64,000 bases of DNA from Micropruina glycogenica (GTDB lineage: Bacteria > Actinomycetota > Actinomycetes > Propionibacteriales > Propionibacteriaceae), in contig NZ_LT985188.1 in NCBI RefSeq assembly GCF_900289045.1, forward strand, positions 2,914,001-2,978,000, written 5' to 3'. This document shows positions 57,094 to 64,000 of this stretch, in pieces. The position numbers and the translations under genes were made by a program. Every line of letters starts with the position of its first letter. Position 1 is the first letter of the stretch. Below the pieces are notes generated by a model. It had not been told where the DNA came from, made no database searches, and was given only the letters and a program-made list of their open reading frames with translations.

Positions 57094-57159
57094 CCGGCGC
57101 GCCGTCATACCGGTGCCGCTCCGACCCCCGTCATCCGCCGGGACGACGGTGCCGACGAT

Positions 57160-57891
57160 TCAGCTCAGTCGTTGGCGCGAGATGAACCGGAACCGGTCGC
57201 CGCGAAACCGCCCGGTCGACCACTCCACCGTGCGCCCGTCGTGGTCCCAGCCCGTGCGGTGTATCAGCAGCAGCGGCAGGCCCGTGTCGACCCGCAGCAG
57301 ATCGGCCGTCACCGGGTCGGCCAGCACTGTTTCGACGGTGTCTTCGGCCGTGGCCAGGCTGATGCCGTACGCCTCATGCAGGGTGCGGTACAACGACGAG
57401 TGCTCCGCGAGCCGTTCGGCCAGGTGCGGCAACGGGCCGGGCAGCAGCGCGATCTCATGCGCGATGGGCTCGTCGGCCGAGGTGCGCAACCGCTCGACCC
57501 GATGCACCATGGTGCCCGGCTCGACCTGCAGCCGCTCCGCCGCCTCGACGCTCGCCGGCACCTCAGAGATGTCGAGCACCACGCTGCCCGGCCGCCAGCC
57601 CTCTGACTGCAGATCCTGGCTGAACGACGTGAGCGGACGCACCACCATCAGTTTCGGCTGTGCCACAAACGTGCCGCTGCCCTGGGTTCGGGCCAGCCGG
57701 CCGTCCACCACGAGTTCGGCGATCGCCTGCCGCACGGTGGTGCGCGACGTGCCGAACCGCACCGCGAGTTCGCGCTCGGTGGGCACGGCGGTGCCGGGCG
57801 CCAGGTCGGCGATCATCCTCAGAATCTCGCGCTTCACCTGATAGTACTTCGGCACCCTGACCGTGGTCCTACCGGGGCCGTCGATGGTCAT
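57160..57891 (-). CDS. dasR: GntR/HutC-family regulator (DasR/NagR-like)
   Basis: A 243-residue regulator. The GntR winged helix-turn-helix (VPKYYQVKREILRMIADLAP, then VPTERELAVRFGTSRTTVRQ, AIAELVVDGRLARTQGSGTF) is followed by a UTRA effector domain (GSVVLDISEVPASVEAAERL, VHRVERLRTSADEPIAHEIA). In known DasR/NagR proteins the effector is glucosamine-6-P or N-acetylglucosamine-6-P. It is divergent from the nag cluster, and three dre-like sites lie in the gap, so it probably represses the PTS-nagB-nagA operon and itself. Confidence 0.88.
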   Translation of the reverse strand: MTIDGPGRTTVRVPKYYQVKREILRMIADLAPGTAVPTERELAVRFGTSRTTVRQAIAELVVDGRLARTQGSGTFVAQPKLMVVRPLTSFSQDLQSEGWRPGSVVLDISEVPASVEAAERLQVEPGTMVHRVERLRTSADEPIAHEIALLPGPLPHLAERLAEHSSLYRTLHEAYGISLATAEDTVETVLADPVTADLLRVDTGLPLLLIHRTGWDHDGRTVEWSTGRFRGDRFRFISRQRLS

Positions 57892-57909
57892 GAGCCCACA
57901 GTACCCAAT

Positions 57910-57979
57910 ATTGGACTAGACCAAAGCTTGACGTCTGCGATTGGTCTATGCCAATCTTCTCTCATTGGTCTACACCAAT
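57910..57979. promoter_or_regulatory. Three dre-like operators of the DasR/NagR type
   Basis: ATTGGACTAGACCAAA (57910-57925), ATTGGTCTATGCCAAT (57940-57955) and ATTGGTCTACACCAAT (57964-57979). All fit ATTGG-N6-CCAAT with a TCTA core, close to the DasR consensus (ACTGGTCTAGACCACT). Sites two and three are spaced 24 bp, sites one and two 30 bp. They lie between the GntR gene and the PTS gene. Confidence 0.85.
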
Positions 57980-58021
57980 CATTACCCCGGTCAACCCCCG
58001 ACATCCAACGAGGAGCACCAC

Positions 58022-59222
58022 ATGTCAACCGCAGCCCCGGCAAAGACGCCGACCAAGGACTCCGGTCCACGCATTCCCGGATTCGCCCAACTGCAGCGTC
58101 TCGGCAAGAGCCTGATGCTGCCCATCGCCCTGCTGCCCGCCGCCGGCATTCTGCTGCGCCTGGGCCAGCCCGACCTGCTCGGCCAGATCAAGATTCCCGT
58201 CATCGGCCCCTTCTTCGAGGCCATGAGCGCGGCGGCGACGCCATCTTCGGCAACCTCGCCCTACTGTTCGCCGTGGGCGTGGCCATCGGCTTCGCCAAGA
58301 AGGCGGACGGCTCGACCGCCCTGTCTGCGGTGGCCGGCTACCTGGTCATGACCGCCGTGTTCAAGAGCATGTCGCCGGTCGTGCTGGCCGGCGTGATGAA
58401 CTCGGCCGGAACCCAGGCCCAGATCAACTACAGCGTCTTCGGCGGCATTCTGATCGGCCTGATCACCGCCTGGCTGTTCGACAAGTACCACGACATTCAG
58501 CTGCCGCCCTACCTCGGCTTCTTCGGCGGCCGCCGGTTCGTGCCGATCGTGGTGTCGCTGTCGACCAGGCCAAGCTGCGGGCTCTCGGCGCGGCCGGCGT
58601 GGTCGAGGTCGGCAACAACGTGCAGGCCATCTTCGGCACCCAGGCCGACGCGCTCAAAAGCGACATCAACAACACCCTGGTGGCCAACCCGACCGATCCG
58701 ATCGAGACCGTCGCGGCCCTCGAAGAGGTCGCCCCGGCCGCCGCGGTGGCCACGGTCGACGTGCCCAGCACCACCATCGTGGCGCCGGTCGCCGGCCGTC
58801 CGGTGGCGCTGAAGGACGTGCCGGACGCCACCTTCGCCCAGGGCCTGGTCGGCTACGGCCTGGCCATCGACCCGCCCCGCGAGGTGGTGGACGCGGTCGC
58901 TCCGGTGGCCGGTTCGGTGATGAAGCTCTGGCCCCACGCCTACGTGGTGCTCACCGACGACCAGGTCGGCGTGCTGGTGCACCTCGGCATCGACACCGTG
59001 CAGCTCAACGGCGAGGGTTTCACCACCCACGTGGCCGAGGGCGATCGGGTCGAGGTCGGCCAGAAGGTGATCACCTACGACGTGCCCGCCGTCGAGGCCA
59101 CCGGACGCAACCCGATCATTCCGGTGCTGGTGATGGAGCGGCAGGCGGACGGCGTGGCCTTCACAGACGCCGTGATCGGTGACCACGTGGCGGCCCTGGA
59201 CGCCCTGTTCAGCACCCGCTGA
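58022..59222 (+). pseudogene. nagE: N-acetylglucosamine-type PTS permease (EIICBA) with frameshift and internal deletion
   Basis: Three frames carry one family sequence. Frame one (58022-58234): RIPGFAQLQRLGKSLMLPIA then PFFEAMSAA, the EIIC start. A missing base in GGCGG near 58232 shifts it to frame two (58234-58562): GDAIFGNLALLFAVGVAIGF, then YLGFFGGRRFVPIVVSLS. From 58563 frame three gives DQAKLRALGAAGVVEVGNNV (end of EIIB) and a full EIIA domain with VLVHLGIDTVQLNGEGF. About 250 residues, including the rest of EIIC and the EIIB phospho-Cys, are absent. It would normally import and phosphorylate the amino-sugar. As read, it cannot. An assembly error is possible. Confidence 0.85.
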
Positions 59223-59305
59223 GAACCGGGATCCGGGCCGGCATCCCCCACCGGCCCGGGTCCCCCTGCACCCGTCTCAACCCCCACCCACAAGGAGATT
59301 CAGTC

Positions 59306-60091
59306 ATGGAAATCGTCATCTGCCGCGACGCTGTCGAGGCCGGCAAGCTCGGCGCGGCCACCATCGCCGAGCTGGTGCGCAACAAGCCCGACGCGGTGCT
59401 CGGCCTGGCCACCGGCTCGTCCCCGCTGGCCATCTACGACGAGCTGGCGCGGCTCTACGACGCGGGCGAGGTGTCGTTCGCCAAGGCGAAGGGATTCAGC
59501 CTCGACGAGTACGTGGGCCTGGCCGCCGACCACCCCGAGACCTACCACAACGTGATTCGCCGCGACTTCGTGCACCGCGTCGACTTCGAAGACGGCAACG
59601 TGCGCGGCCCCGACGGCCTGGCTGAAGACATTCCCGCCTTCTGCGCCGAGTACGAGGCCGCGATGGCCGCCGCCGGCGGCGTCGACCTGCAGATTCTCGG
59701 CATCGGCACCGACGGCCACATCGGCTTCAACGAGCCCGGGTCGTCCCTGGCCTCGCGCACGCGCATCAAGACCCTCACCAAGCAGACCCGCATCGACAAC
59801 GCCCGCTTCTTCGACGGCGACCTCGACCGGGTACCCACCCACTGCATCACGCAGGGCCTGGGCACCATCATGTCGGCCAGGCACGTCGTGCTGGTGGCCA
59901 GCGGGGTGGGCAAGGCCGAGGCCGTGCACCACGTGGCCGAGGGTGCGGTGAGCGCCATGTGGCCGGGCACGATTCTGCAGCACCACCCGCACGTCACCGT
60001 GCTGCTCGACGAGGGCGCCGCCAGCCGGCTGCAACTCACCGGCTACTACCGCGAGACCTACGCCGCCAAGCCGGCGTGGCAGGGTCTCTGA
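59306..60091 (+). CDS. nagB: Glucosamine-6-phosphate deaminase
   Basis: A 261-residue enzyme converting glucosamine-6-P to fructose-6-P and ammonia. VLGLATGSSPLAIYDELARL binds phosphate, SLDEYVGLAADHPETYHNVI carries the catalytic Asp, and LGIGTDGHIGFNEPGSSLAS the catalytic His region. Length is normal. AAGGAG precedes the ATG. It follows the PTS gene by 83 bases and nagA begins 26 bases after it, so the genes form one operon under the GntR regulator. Confidence 0.97.
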   Translation: MEIVICRDAVEAGKLGAATIAELVRNKPDAVLGLATGSSPLAIYDELARLYDAGEVSFAKAKGFSLDEYVGLAADHPETYHNVIRRDFVHRVDFEDGNVRGPDGLAEDIPAFCAEYEAAMAAAGGVDLQILGIGTDGHIGFNEPGSSLASRTRIKTLTKQTRIDNARFFDGDLDRVPTHCITQGLGTIMSARHVVLVASGVGKAEAVHHVAEGAVSAMWPGTILQHHPHVTVLLDEGAASRLQLTGYYRETYAAKPAWQGL

Positions 60092-60117
60092 GCCGCCGGA
60101 CGAGAAAGGACAACACC

Positions 60118-61272
60118 ATGTTGCTCACCGCTGACCAGGTGGTCACCGGTACCGAGGTGTACAGCCCGGGCTGGGTCGAGATCTCGGACGGCGCGGTCAC
60201 CGCGATGGGTGCCGGCGCCGGGCCGCGGGCGGTCGACACGGCGCAGGGCGATGTCGCGCTGGGCGGGGTCACCGTCGTGCCGGGGTTCGTCGACATGCAC
60301 ACCCACGGCGGCGGATCGGGGGCCTTTCCCGACGCCACCGAGGACGGTTCTCGGGCGGCGGTCGCACTGCAACGCCGGCACGGCACCACCACGCTGGTGG
60401 CGTCCCTGGTGTCGGCGCACCCAGACGAGTTACTACGTGAGGCGGCGGTGCTGGGCGAGCAGGTGCAAGACGGCCTGATCGCCGGCATTCACCTCGAGGG
60501 GCCGTGGCTGTCGCCGATGCGCTGCGGCGCGCACGAGCCGTCCGCCTTGCGGTCACCGGAGTTGGCCGAGGTCGAGCGGGTGTTCGCAGCGGCCAAGGGC
60601 GCGGTGCGCATGGTGACCATCGCCCCCGAGCTCGACGGAGCCATGCCCGCCATTCGCCGCATGGTCGAGCTGGGTGCGGTGGCGGCGGTAGGTCACACCG
60701 ACGCCAGCTACGAGCAGGCCAAGGCGGCCATCGAGGCCGGCGCCACCGTGGCGACGCACCTGTTCAACGCGATGCGGCCGATCCATCACCGCGAGCCGGG
60801 CCCCGTCGTGGCCCTGATGGAAGACCCGCGCGTCACGGTCGAACTGATCAACGACGGCGTGCATCTACACCCGGCGCTGTACCAGTTCGTGAACCGTGAG
60901 GCGGGCTCTGAGCGCATCGCGCTGATCACCGACGCCATGGCCGCCGCGGGTATGGAGGACGGTTCGTACCACCTGGGTTCGTTGGCCGTCGACGTGGTCG
61001 GCGGGGTGGCCAAGGTGGCCGGCACCGACACCATCGCGGGCAGCACCGCCACCATGGATCTGGTCTTTCGCAACGCCGTGCTGAACAGCGGCCTGCCCCG
61101 CGACGAGGCGTTGGCCATCGCCGTGCGGCAGACGTCGGTGATTCCGGCTCGCGCGGTCGGGTTGGACGAGGCCGGGCTGCTGGTCGGGTCGGCCGCCGAC
61201 CTGGTGGTGCTGAACGACGACCTGCGCGTGGCGCGGGTGATGAAGACCGGCGCCTGGGTCGACCTGAGCTGA
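60118..61272 (+). CDS. nagA: N-acetylglucosamine-6-phosphate deacetylase
   Basis: A 384-residue amidohydrolase removing acetate from GlcNAc-6-P. The first metal motif is VPGFVDMHTHGGGSG; GIHLEGPWLSPMRCGAHEPS holds the Glu, VGHTDASYEQ and GATVATHLFNAMRPIHHREP the His ligands, and ALITDAMAAAGM the catalytic Asp. ATG 60118 with GAAAGGA is chosen over the longer frame. The acetate could join the pta-ackA pool. It is last in the nag operon and followed by a hairpin. Confidence 0.96.
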   Translation: MLLTADQVVTGTEVYSPGWVEISDGAVTAMGAGAGPRAVDTAQGDVALGGVTVVPGFVDMHTHGGGSGAFPDATEDGSRAAVALQRRHGTTTLVASLVSAHPDELLREAAVLGEQVQDGLIAGIHLEGPWLSPMRCGAHEPSALRSPELAEVERVFAAAKGAVRMVTIAPELDGAMPAIRRMVELGAVAAVGHTDASYEQAKAAIEAGATVATHLFNAMRPIHHREPGPVVALMEDPRVTVELINDGVHLHPALYQFVNREAGSERIALITDAMAAAGMEDGSYHLGSLAVDVVGGVAKVAGTDTIAGSTATMDLVFRNAVLNSGLPRDEALAIAVRQTSVIPARAVGLDEAGLLVGSAADLVVLNDDLRVARVMKTGAWVDLS

Positions 61273-61283
61273 ACACACGAGAA

Positions 61284-61316
61284 AAGATCGTGGCTCGCTC
61301 GTCGGGCCACGATCTT
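61284..61316 (+). terminator. Terminator hairpin of the nag operon
   Basis: AAGATCGTGGC (61284-61294) pairs perfectly with GCCACGATCTT (61306-61316) around an 11-base loop and is followed by CTTG. It lies 12 bases after the nagA stop. Confidence 0.75.
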
Positions 61317-61319
61317 CTT

Positions 61320-61632
61320 GCGTCATCCCGGGCTTGCCCCGGGATCTCCCAGCCCGACCAAACCGTCATCCCGGGCTTGCCCCGGGATCTCCCAACGCGA
61401 CCGTCAAGCAGCCGTCAGATTACGTCCGATTCGACACCCACTACCGCTCACTGAGGCGGAAGGCTCCCCAAACCGGACGTAATCTCGCGCCCAGCAACGT
61501 CCGCCACGAGATCCCGGCATCCGCCGCGATGACGAAAAGCGCGGACAGCGACGTCCGTCATGAGATCCCGGCATCCGCCGGGATGACGAATGACGCGACC
61601 ATCGTCATCCCGGGCTTGCCACGGGATCTCGC
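61320..61632. repeat. Family B repeat cluster with an embedded 12-bp inverted repeat
   Basis: TCATCCCGGGCTTGCCCCGG then GATCTCCC at 61323-61350 and again from 61366; GAGATCCCGGCATCCGCCG variants at about 61508 and 61561; TCATCCCGGGCTTGCCACGG at about 61606. Within it AGATTACGTCCG (61417-61428) and CGGACGTAATCT (61474-61485) form a separate inverted pair. The 379-base gap contains no gene. Confidence 0.75.
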
Positions 61633-61651
61633 AACCCGGTGACGGCCGGAA

Positions 61652-63766
61652 TCAGCTCAGTGCGCTCAACTCCGCGAGCCGGACGGTCCGCCGCCGCAGC
61701 ACCGCCGCCGCGCTCGCCCCGAGCGCTATCACCGCCCAGCCGAGCAGGGTGAAAATCGCCGCCGGGGCGCCGGTCGAGTCGGTCATCAGTGCTCGCAGGC
61801 CGTCCAATGCCGGGCTGACCGGTGACAGCGGCCGCAGCGTGTCGAACACCCCGGGCACTGCGCTGGTCACCGCACTCACCGTGGTGATCACCGCGAACGC
61901 GATGGCGATCAGTCGCCCGGCGTTGCCGAACCAGGCCGCCAACGCGTGGTTGACCAGCACGAACGCCGCTCCGGCGAGCACCAGGAACCCGGCGACGGCC
62001 GCCGCCTTGGGCAGCTGCCAGCCGAGCACGGCGGTGCCGAGCGCGGTGACCACGATCGCCTGCGCCGCCGCCACGATCACACCCGGCAGCAAGGCCCGGC
62101 CAATCAACGTGGCGCTCGATGCGGTCGAAAGCGCGAGCCGTCCGTCGAGCGGCTTGATCACCGCGAAGGTGGCCAACGCCCCTAGCCACAGGGCCAGCGC
62201 GATCAGCAGGCTGACCCACGACACGGTCGGCGTGACGATGCCGTCGATGTTGCTGGTGTTCACCGGGTCGGCCACCACGGTGGCGAGGTTCTCACGATCG
62301 GCCTTGCTGAAGGTGGGAATCTTGCCGGCGCCCTTCTCGAGGCCGTCGGCCAGCTTGCGCGTGCCGTCCGCGAGCTGCGTGGAGCCGTCCGCTGCCTTCG
62401 CCAGGCCCTTGGCAAGGTCGTTGGTGCCGCTCGCGGCCGAGGCGGTGCCGTCGGCGAGCTTGGCGATGCCGTCTGCCAGGGCCGGCATGCCGGCGGCCAG
62501 TTGCTGGGTGCCCGAGTCGAGCTTCTTGCCGCCGGCGATCAGCTGCTTGAGCTTCGCGGTGGTCTTGTCGACGTCGGGTAGGCCGTTCTGCACCTGGTCG
62601 CTCAACTGGCTCATGCCGGCCGCGGTCTTCGCGGCACCGCTGATCAGACTTTCGCCGCTCGACGGGTCTTTGGTGTCGAGTCCGGCCGCGGCCTGCGACA
62701 GGGCCCCCGCCGCACCCTTGAGCGACGCCACACAGATTGCCCCGTCGGTGGCCAGCTTCTCGGGCGTGGTGGTCACCTGGCAGGCCTGCTCGATCGCCTT
62801 GATCGCCTGCGGCTCGTACGTGGCCGGATCACCCTGCGCCGCCTGCAGCAGTTGCTCGATGCCCGAGGCGGCCTTGTCGGCGCTCGCCGCGTTGGCTTCG
62901 AGCCTGCTCTGGTAGGTGGTCAGGCCGTCGCTGAGCCCGGACGTGCCCTGGCTGAGTTGCTTGATGCCAGCGGCCAGCTTCACCTGATCGCCGAGCGAAT
63001 CGATGGTCGATTGCGCGAGCCCGTTGGCGCCGTCCACGTAGGCCGAGACCCCCGAGGCGAGCTTCTTGGTGTCGGCGGGCAGCGAGGACGTCTTCGACTT
63101 CAGTTGCCCCATGCCGTCGGCCAGCTGCCCCAGGCCGGCGTTCAACTTGCCCGCGCCGTTGGACGCAGACCGCACCCCGTCGCTCAGCTCGTCGGTGCCG
63201 TCGGCCAGCTCGCCGGCCGCGTCGGCGACGGTCTGAAACTGCTTGCCGGTGTCGTTGAACCCGATGTAGATCTGGTCGAGGTACGCCTTGGTGAGCGTGG
63301 TGTTGAGCGACCGCGACGCGGCGTTGGCCAGCACGTTGCCCAGCCAGGCGTCCGCCACCCCGGCAACCGGCGAGGTGTGCACGGCGATCGTGGCCTGCTC
63401 AGCGGTCTGCGGGTCGTCGTTGCCGTACGAAGTGGCCGCCTTGGAGAAGTTCTCGGGAATCACCACGACTGCGGCGTAGCGTCCGGACGCCAGCCCCGGC
63501 CAGGCGTGCGCCTCATCGGCCAGCACCCAGGTGAAGTTCTGATCCTTGCTCGAATCGACCAGGTCGGCCGACAGCTGCCGGCCGAGCGGAATGAACTGGT
63601 CGTCGATGGTGACGCCCTCGTCGAGGTTCACCACGGCGGCCTCGACCTGCTTGAGGCGGTCGCCGGAGTTCCAGGTGCCCCACAGAAATCCGCCGGCGAC
63701 GAGCACCGGAATCATCACCAGGGCCACCAGGGTGCGCCACGAGAAGGTGCGGGTGGCTTCAGACAT
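61652..63766 (-). CDS. YhgE/Pip-domain membrane protein
   Basis: A 704-residue protein. One N-terminal helix (TLVALVMIPVLVAGGFLWGT), then an extracellular domain with VEAAVVNLDEGVTIDDQFIP, VVVIPENFSKAATSYG, typical of YhgE/Pip proteins. A long region rich in LADGTxxLxxG heptad-like repeats (LADGTDELSDGVRSASNGAG; LADGIAKLADGTASAASGTN) follows and should form a stalk. Five or six C-terminal helices close it. Members are ABC-2-like exporters or phage receptors, linked to ESX-type or antibacterial functions. Its start overlaps the end of the upstream partial gene by 8 bases. Confidence 0.9.
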   Translation of the reverse strand: MSEATRTFSWRTLVALVMIPVLVAGGFLWGTWNSGDRLKQVEAAVVNLDEGVTIDDQFIPLGRQLSADLVDSSKDQNFTWVLADEAHAWPGLASGRYAAVVVIPENFSKAATSYGNDDPQTAEQATIAVHTSPVAGVADAWLGNVLANAASRSLNTTLTKAYLDQIYIGFNDTGKQFQTVADAAGELADGTDELSDGVRSASNGAGKLNAGLGQLADGMGQLKSKTSSLPADTKKLASGVSAYVDGANGLAQSTIDSLGDQVKLAAGIKQLSQGTSGLSDGLTTYQSRLEANAASADKAASGIEQLLQAAQGDPATYEPQAIKAIEQACQVTTTPEKLATDGAICVASLKGAAGALSQAAAGLDTKDPSSGESLISGAAKTAAGMSQLSDQVQNGLPDVDKTTAKLKQLIAGGKKLDSGTQQLAAGMPALADGIAKLADGTASAASGTNDLAKGLAKAADGSTQLADGTRKLADGLEKGAGKIPTFSKADRENLATVVADPVNTSNIDGIVTPTVSWVSLLIALALWLGALATFAVIKPLDGRLALSTASSATLIGRALLPGVIVAAAQAIVVTALGTAVLGWQLPKAAAVAGFLVLAGAAFVLVNHALAAWFGNAGRLIAIAFAVITTVSAVTSAVPGVFDTLRPLSPVSPALDGLRALMTDSTGAPAAIFTLLGWAVIALGASAAAVLRRRTVRLAELSALS

Positions 63767-64000
63767 GGCTGAGTTCTCCTTGAAGATTCATCGTGCGATG
63801 CGCGGCGGGCAGAACGTCGGACAGGTCCGCGCCGGGCGCGTGGGCGAGTACGGCACAGCCGCCCGCCTCGGTCAGGGTGCGCAGCCGGTCGGCCAGCGCC
63901 GCTCGTTCGACCCTGGTGAACTGGTCGGCCTCTTCGACCAACAGCACCGGGCCGTCGAAATCGTGAATCGGTGACGGGTGCTTGGTGGTCGCCACGGCGG
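63759..64000 (-). CDS. Partial protein upstream of YhgE, probably ATP-binding subunit (5' end beyond window)
   Basis: Only about 80 C-terminal residues are visible, the frame being open to the right edge. DGPVLLVEEADQFTRVERAA resembles a Walker B strand (LLVEEAD) with LRTLTEAGGCAVLAHAPGAD after it, as in ABC-type ATPases that accompany YhgE/Pip proteins. Overlap with the YhgE gene by 8 bases shows co-translation. The assignment is tentative because Walker A and signature lie outside the window. Confidence 0.5.
   Translation of the reverse strand, partial: AVATTKHPSPIHDFDGPVLLVEEADQFTRVERAALADRLRTLTEAGGCAVLAHAPGADLSDVLPAAHRTMNLQGELSHV

Noticed and set aside
1-64000. Search for tRNA, rRNA and known riboswitches
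   Set aside because: By eye I found no T-loop-like GGTTCGAATCC with a matching cloverleaf, no rRNA signature, and no riboswitch core. Absence should be confirmed with covariance models.

Overview
The window is high-GC (about 65-70 %) DNA from an actinomycete. Supporting signs are the GC bias in third codon positions, many GTG/TTG starts, a DUF3152 protein, a mycothiol-type DinB-fold enzyme, a DasR-like GntR regulator over an N-acetylglucosamine (nag) cluster, and an rpsF-ssb-rpsR-rplI operon. A propionibacterial-type fermenter (pta-ackA, nag, fused PTS) is a guess. I see no tRNA, rRNA or CRISPR array. Three families of short dispersed palindromes recur between genes: A (halves GGTCTCGACAAG and CTCGACCAGCG), B (TCATCCCGGCG and CGCCGGGATCT) and C (GGGGACGGTTC).

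Layout. 1-5.3 kb: partial DUF4386 membrane protein divergent from a TetR regulator with twin operators, a small membrane protein, DUF2200, an ArsR/CDF metal-export pair and nhaA. 5.4-15.6 kb: an accessory island lying between a TetR remnant with one family A repeat and a second family A repeat. It holds an unknown protein plus ImmA/IrrE protease, a Tn554-type recombinase trio (tnpA-tnpB-tnpC), and a lower-GC cassette of a secreted I36-like protein with an ABC ATPase and FtsX-type permease. 15.7-19.3 kb: LacI-controlled operon (UPF0303, Gfo/Idh dehydrogenase, TolB-like propeller). 19.4-25.2 kb: membrane protein, SDR, hspR/hsp20 locus, DUF4287, TetR/hydrolase pair. 25.2-28.3 kb: NarL-type two-component system. 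28.3-39 kb: IS remnant, M48 protease, bifunctional beta-oxidation enzyme, patatin, cupin, LysR/EamA pair, DUF3152, MFS, transglutaminase-like protein. 39-41 kb: ribosomal/ssb operon, with an insertion sequence ending just upstream of its promoter. 42.6-51.9 kb: GreA-like protein, two M15-type cell-wall enzymes, MFS, endonuclease IV, pta-ackA.

51.96-53.35 kb: a complete IS110-family element. It interrupts a family A repeat, and its upstream non-coding region can be read as a bridge RNA with both target guides visible. This is the most notable signal in the window. 53.6-57.1 kb: EEP nuclease/phosphatase, DinB-type enzyme, SDR, acyltransferase. 57.2-61.3 kb: DasR-like regulator, three operators, a broken nagE-type PTS gene, nagB and nagA. 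61.3-64 kb: a repeat cluster, then YhgE/Pip and a partial neighbour.

How they work together: the nag genes would feed amino-sugars into glycolysis under GntR control, with pta-ackA making acetate and ATP. The PTS importer looks broken by a frameshift and an internal deletion, either truly or through an assembly error. Many start sites were chosen from ribosome-binding sites and family lengths, and no database search was possible.
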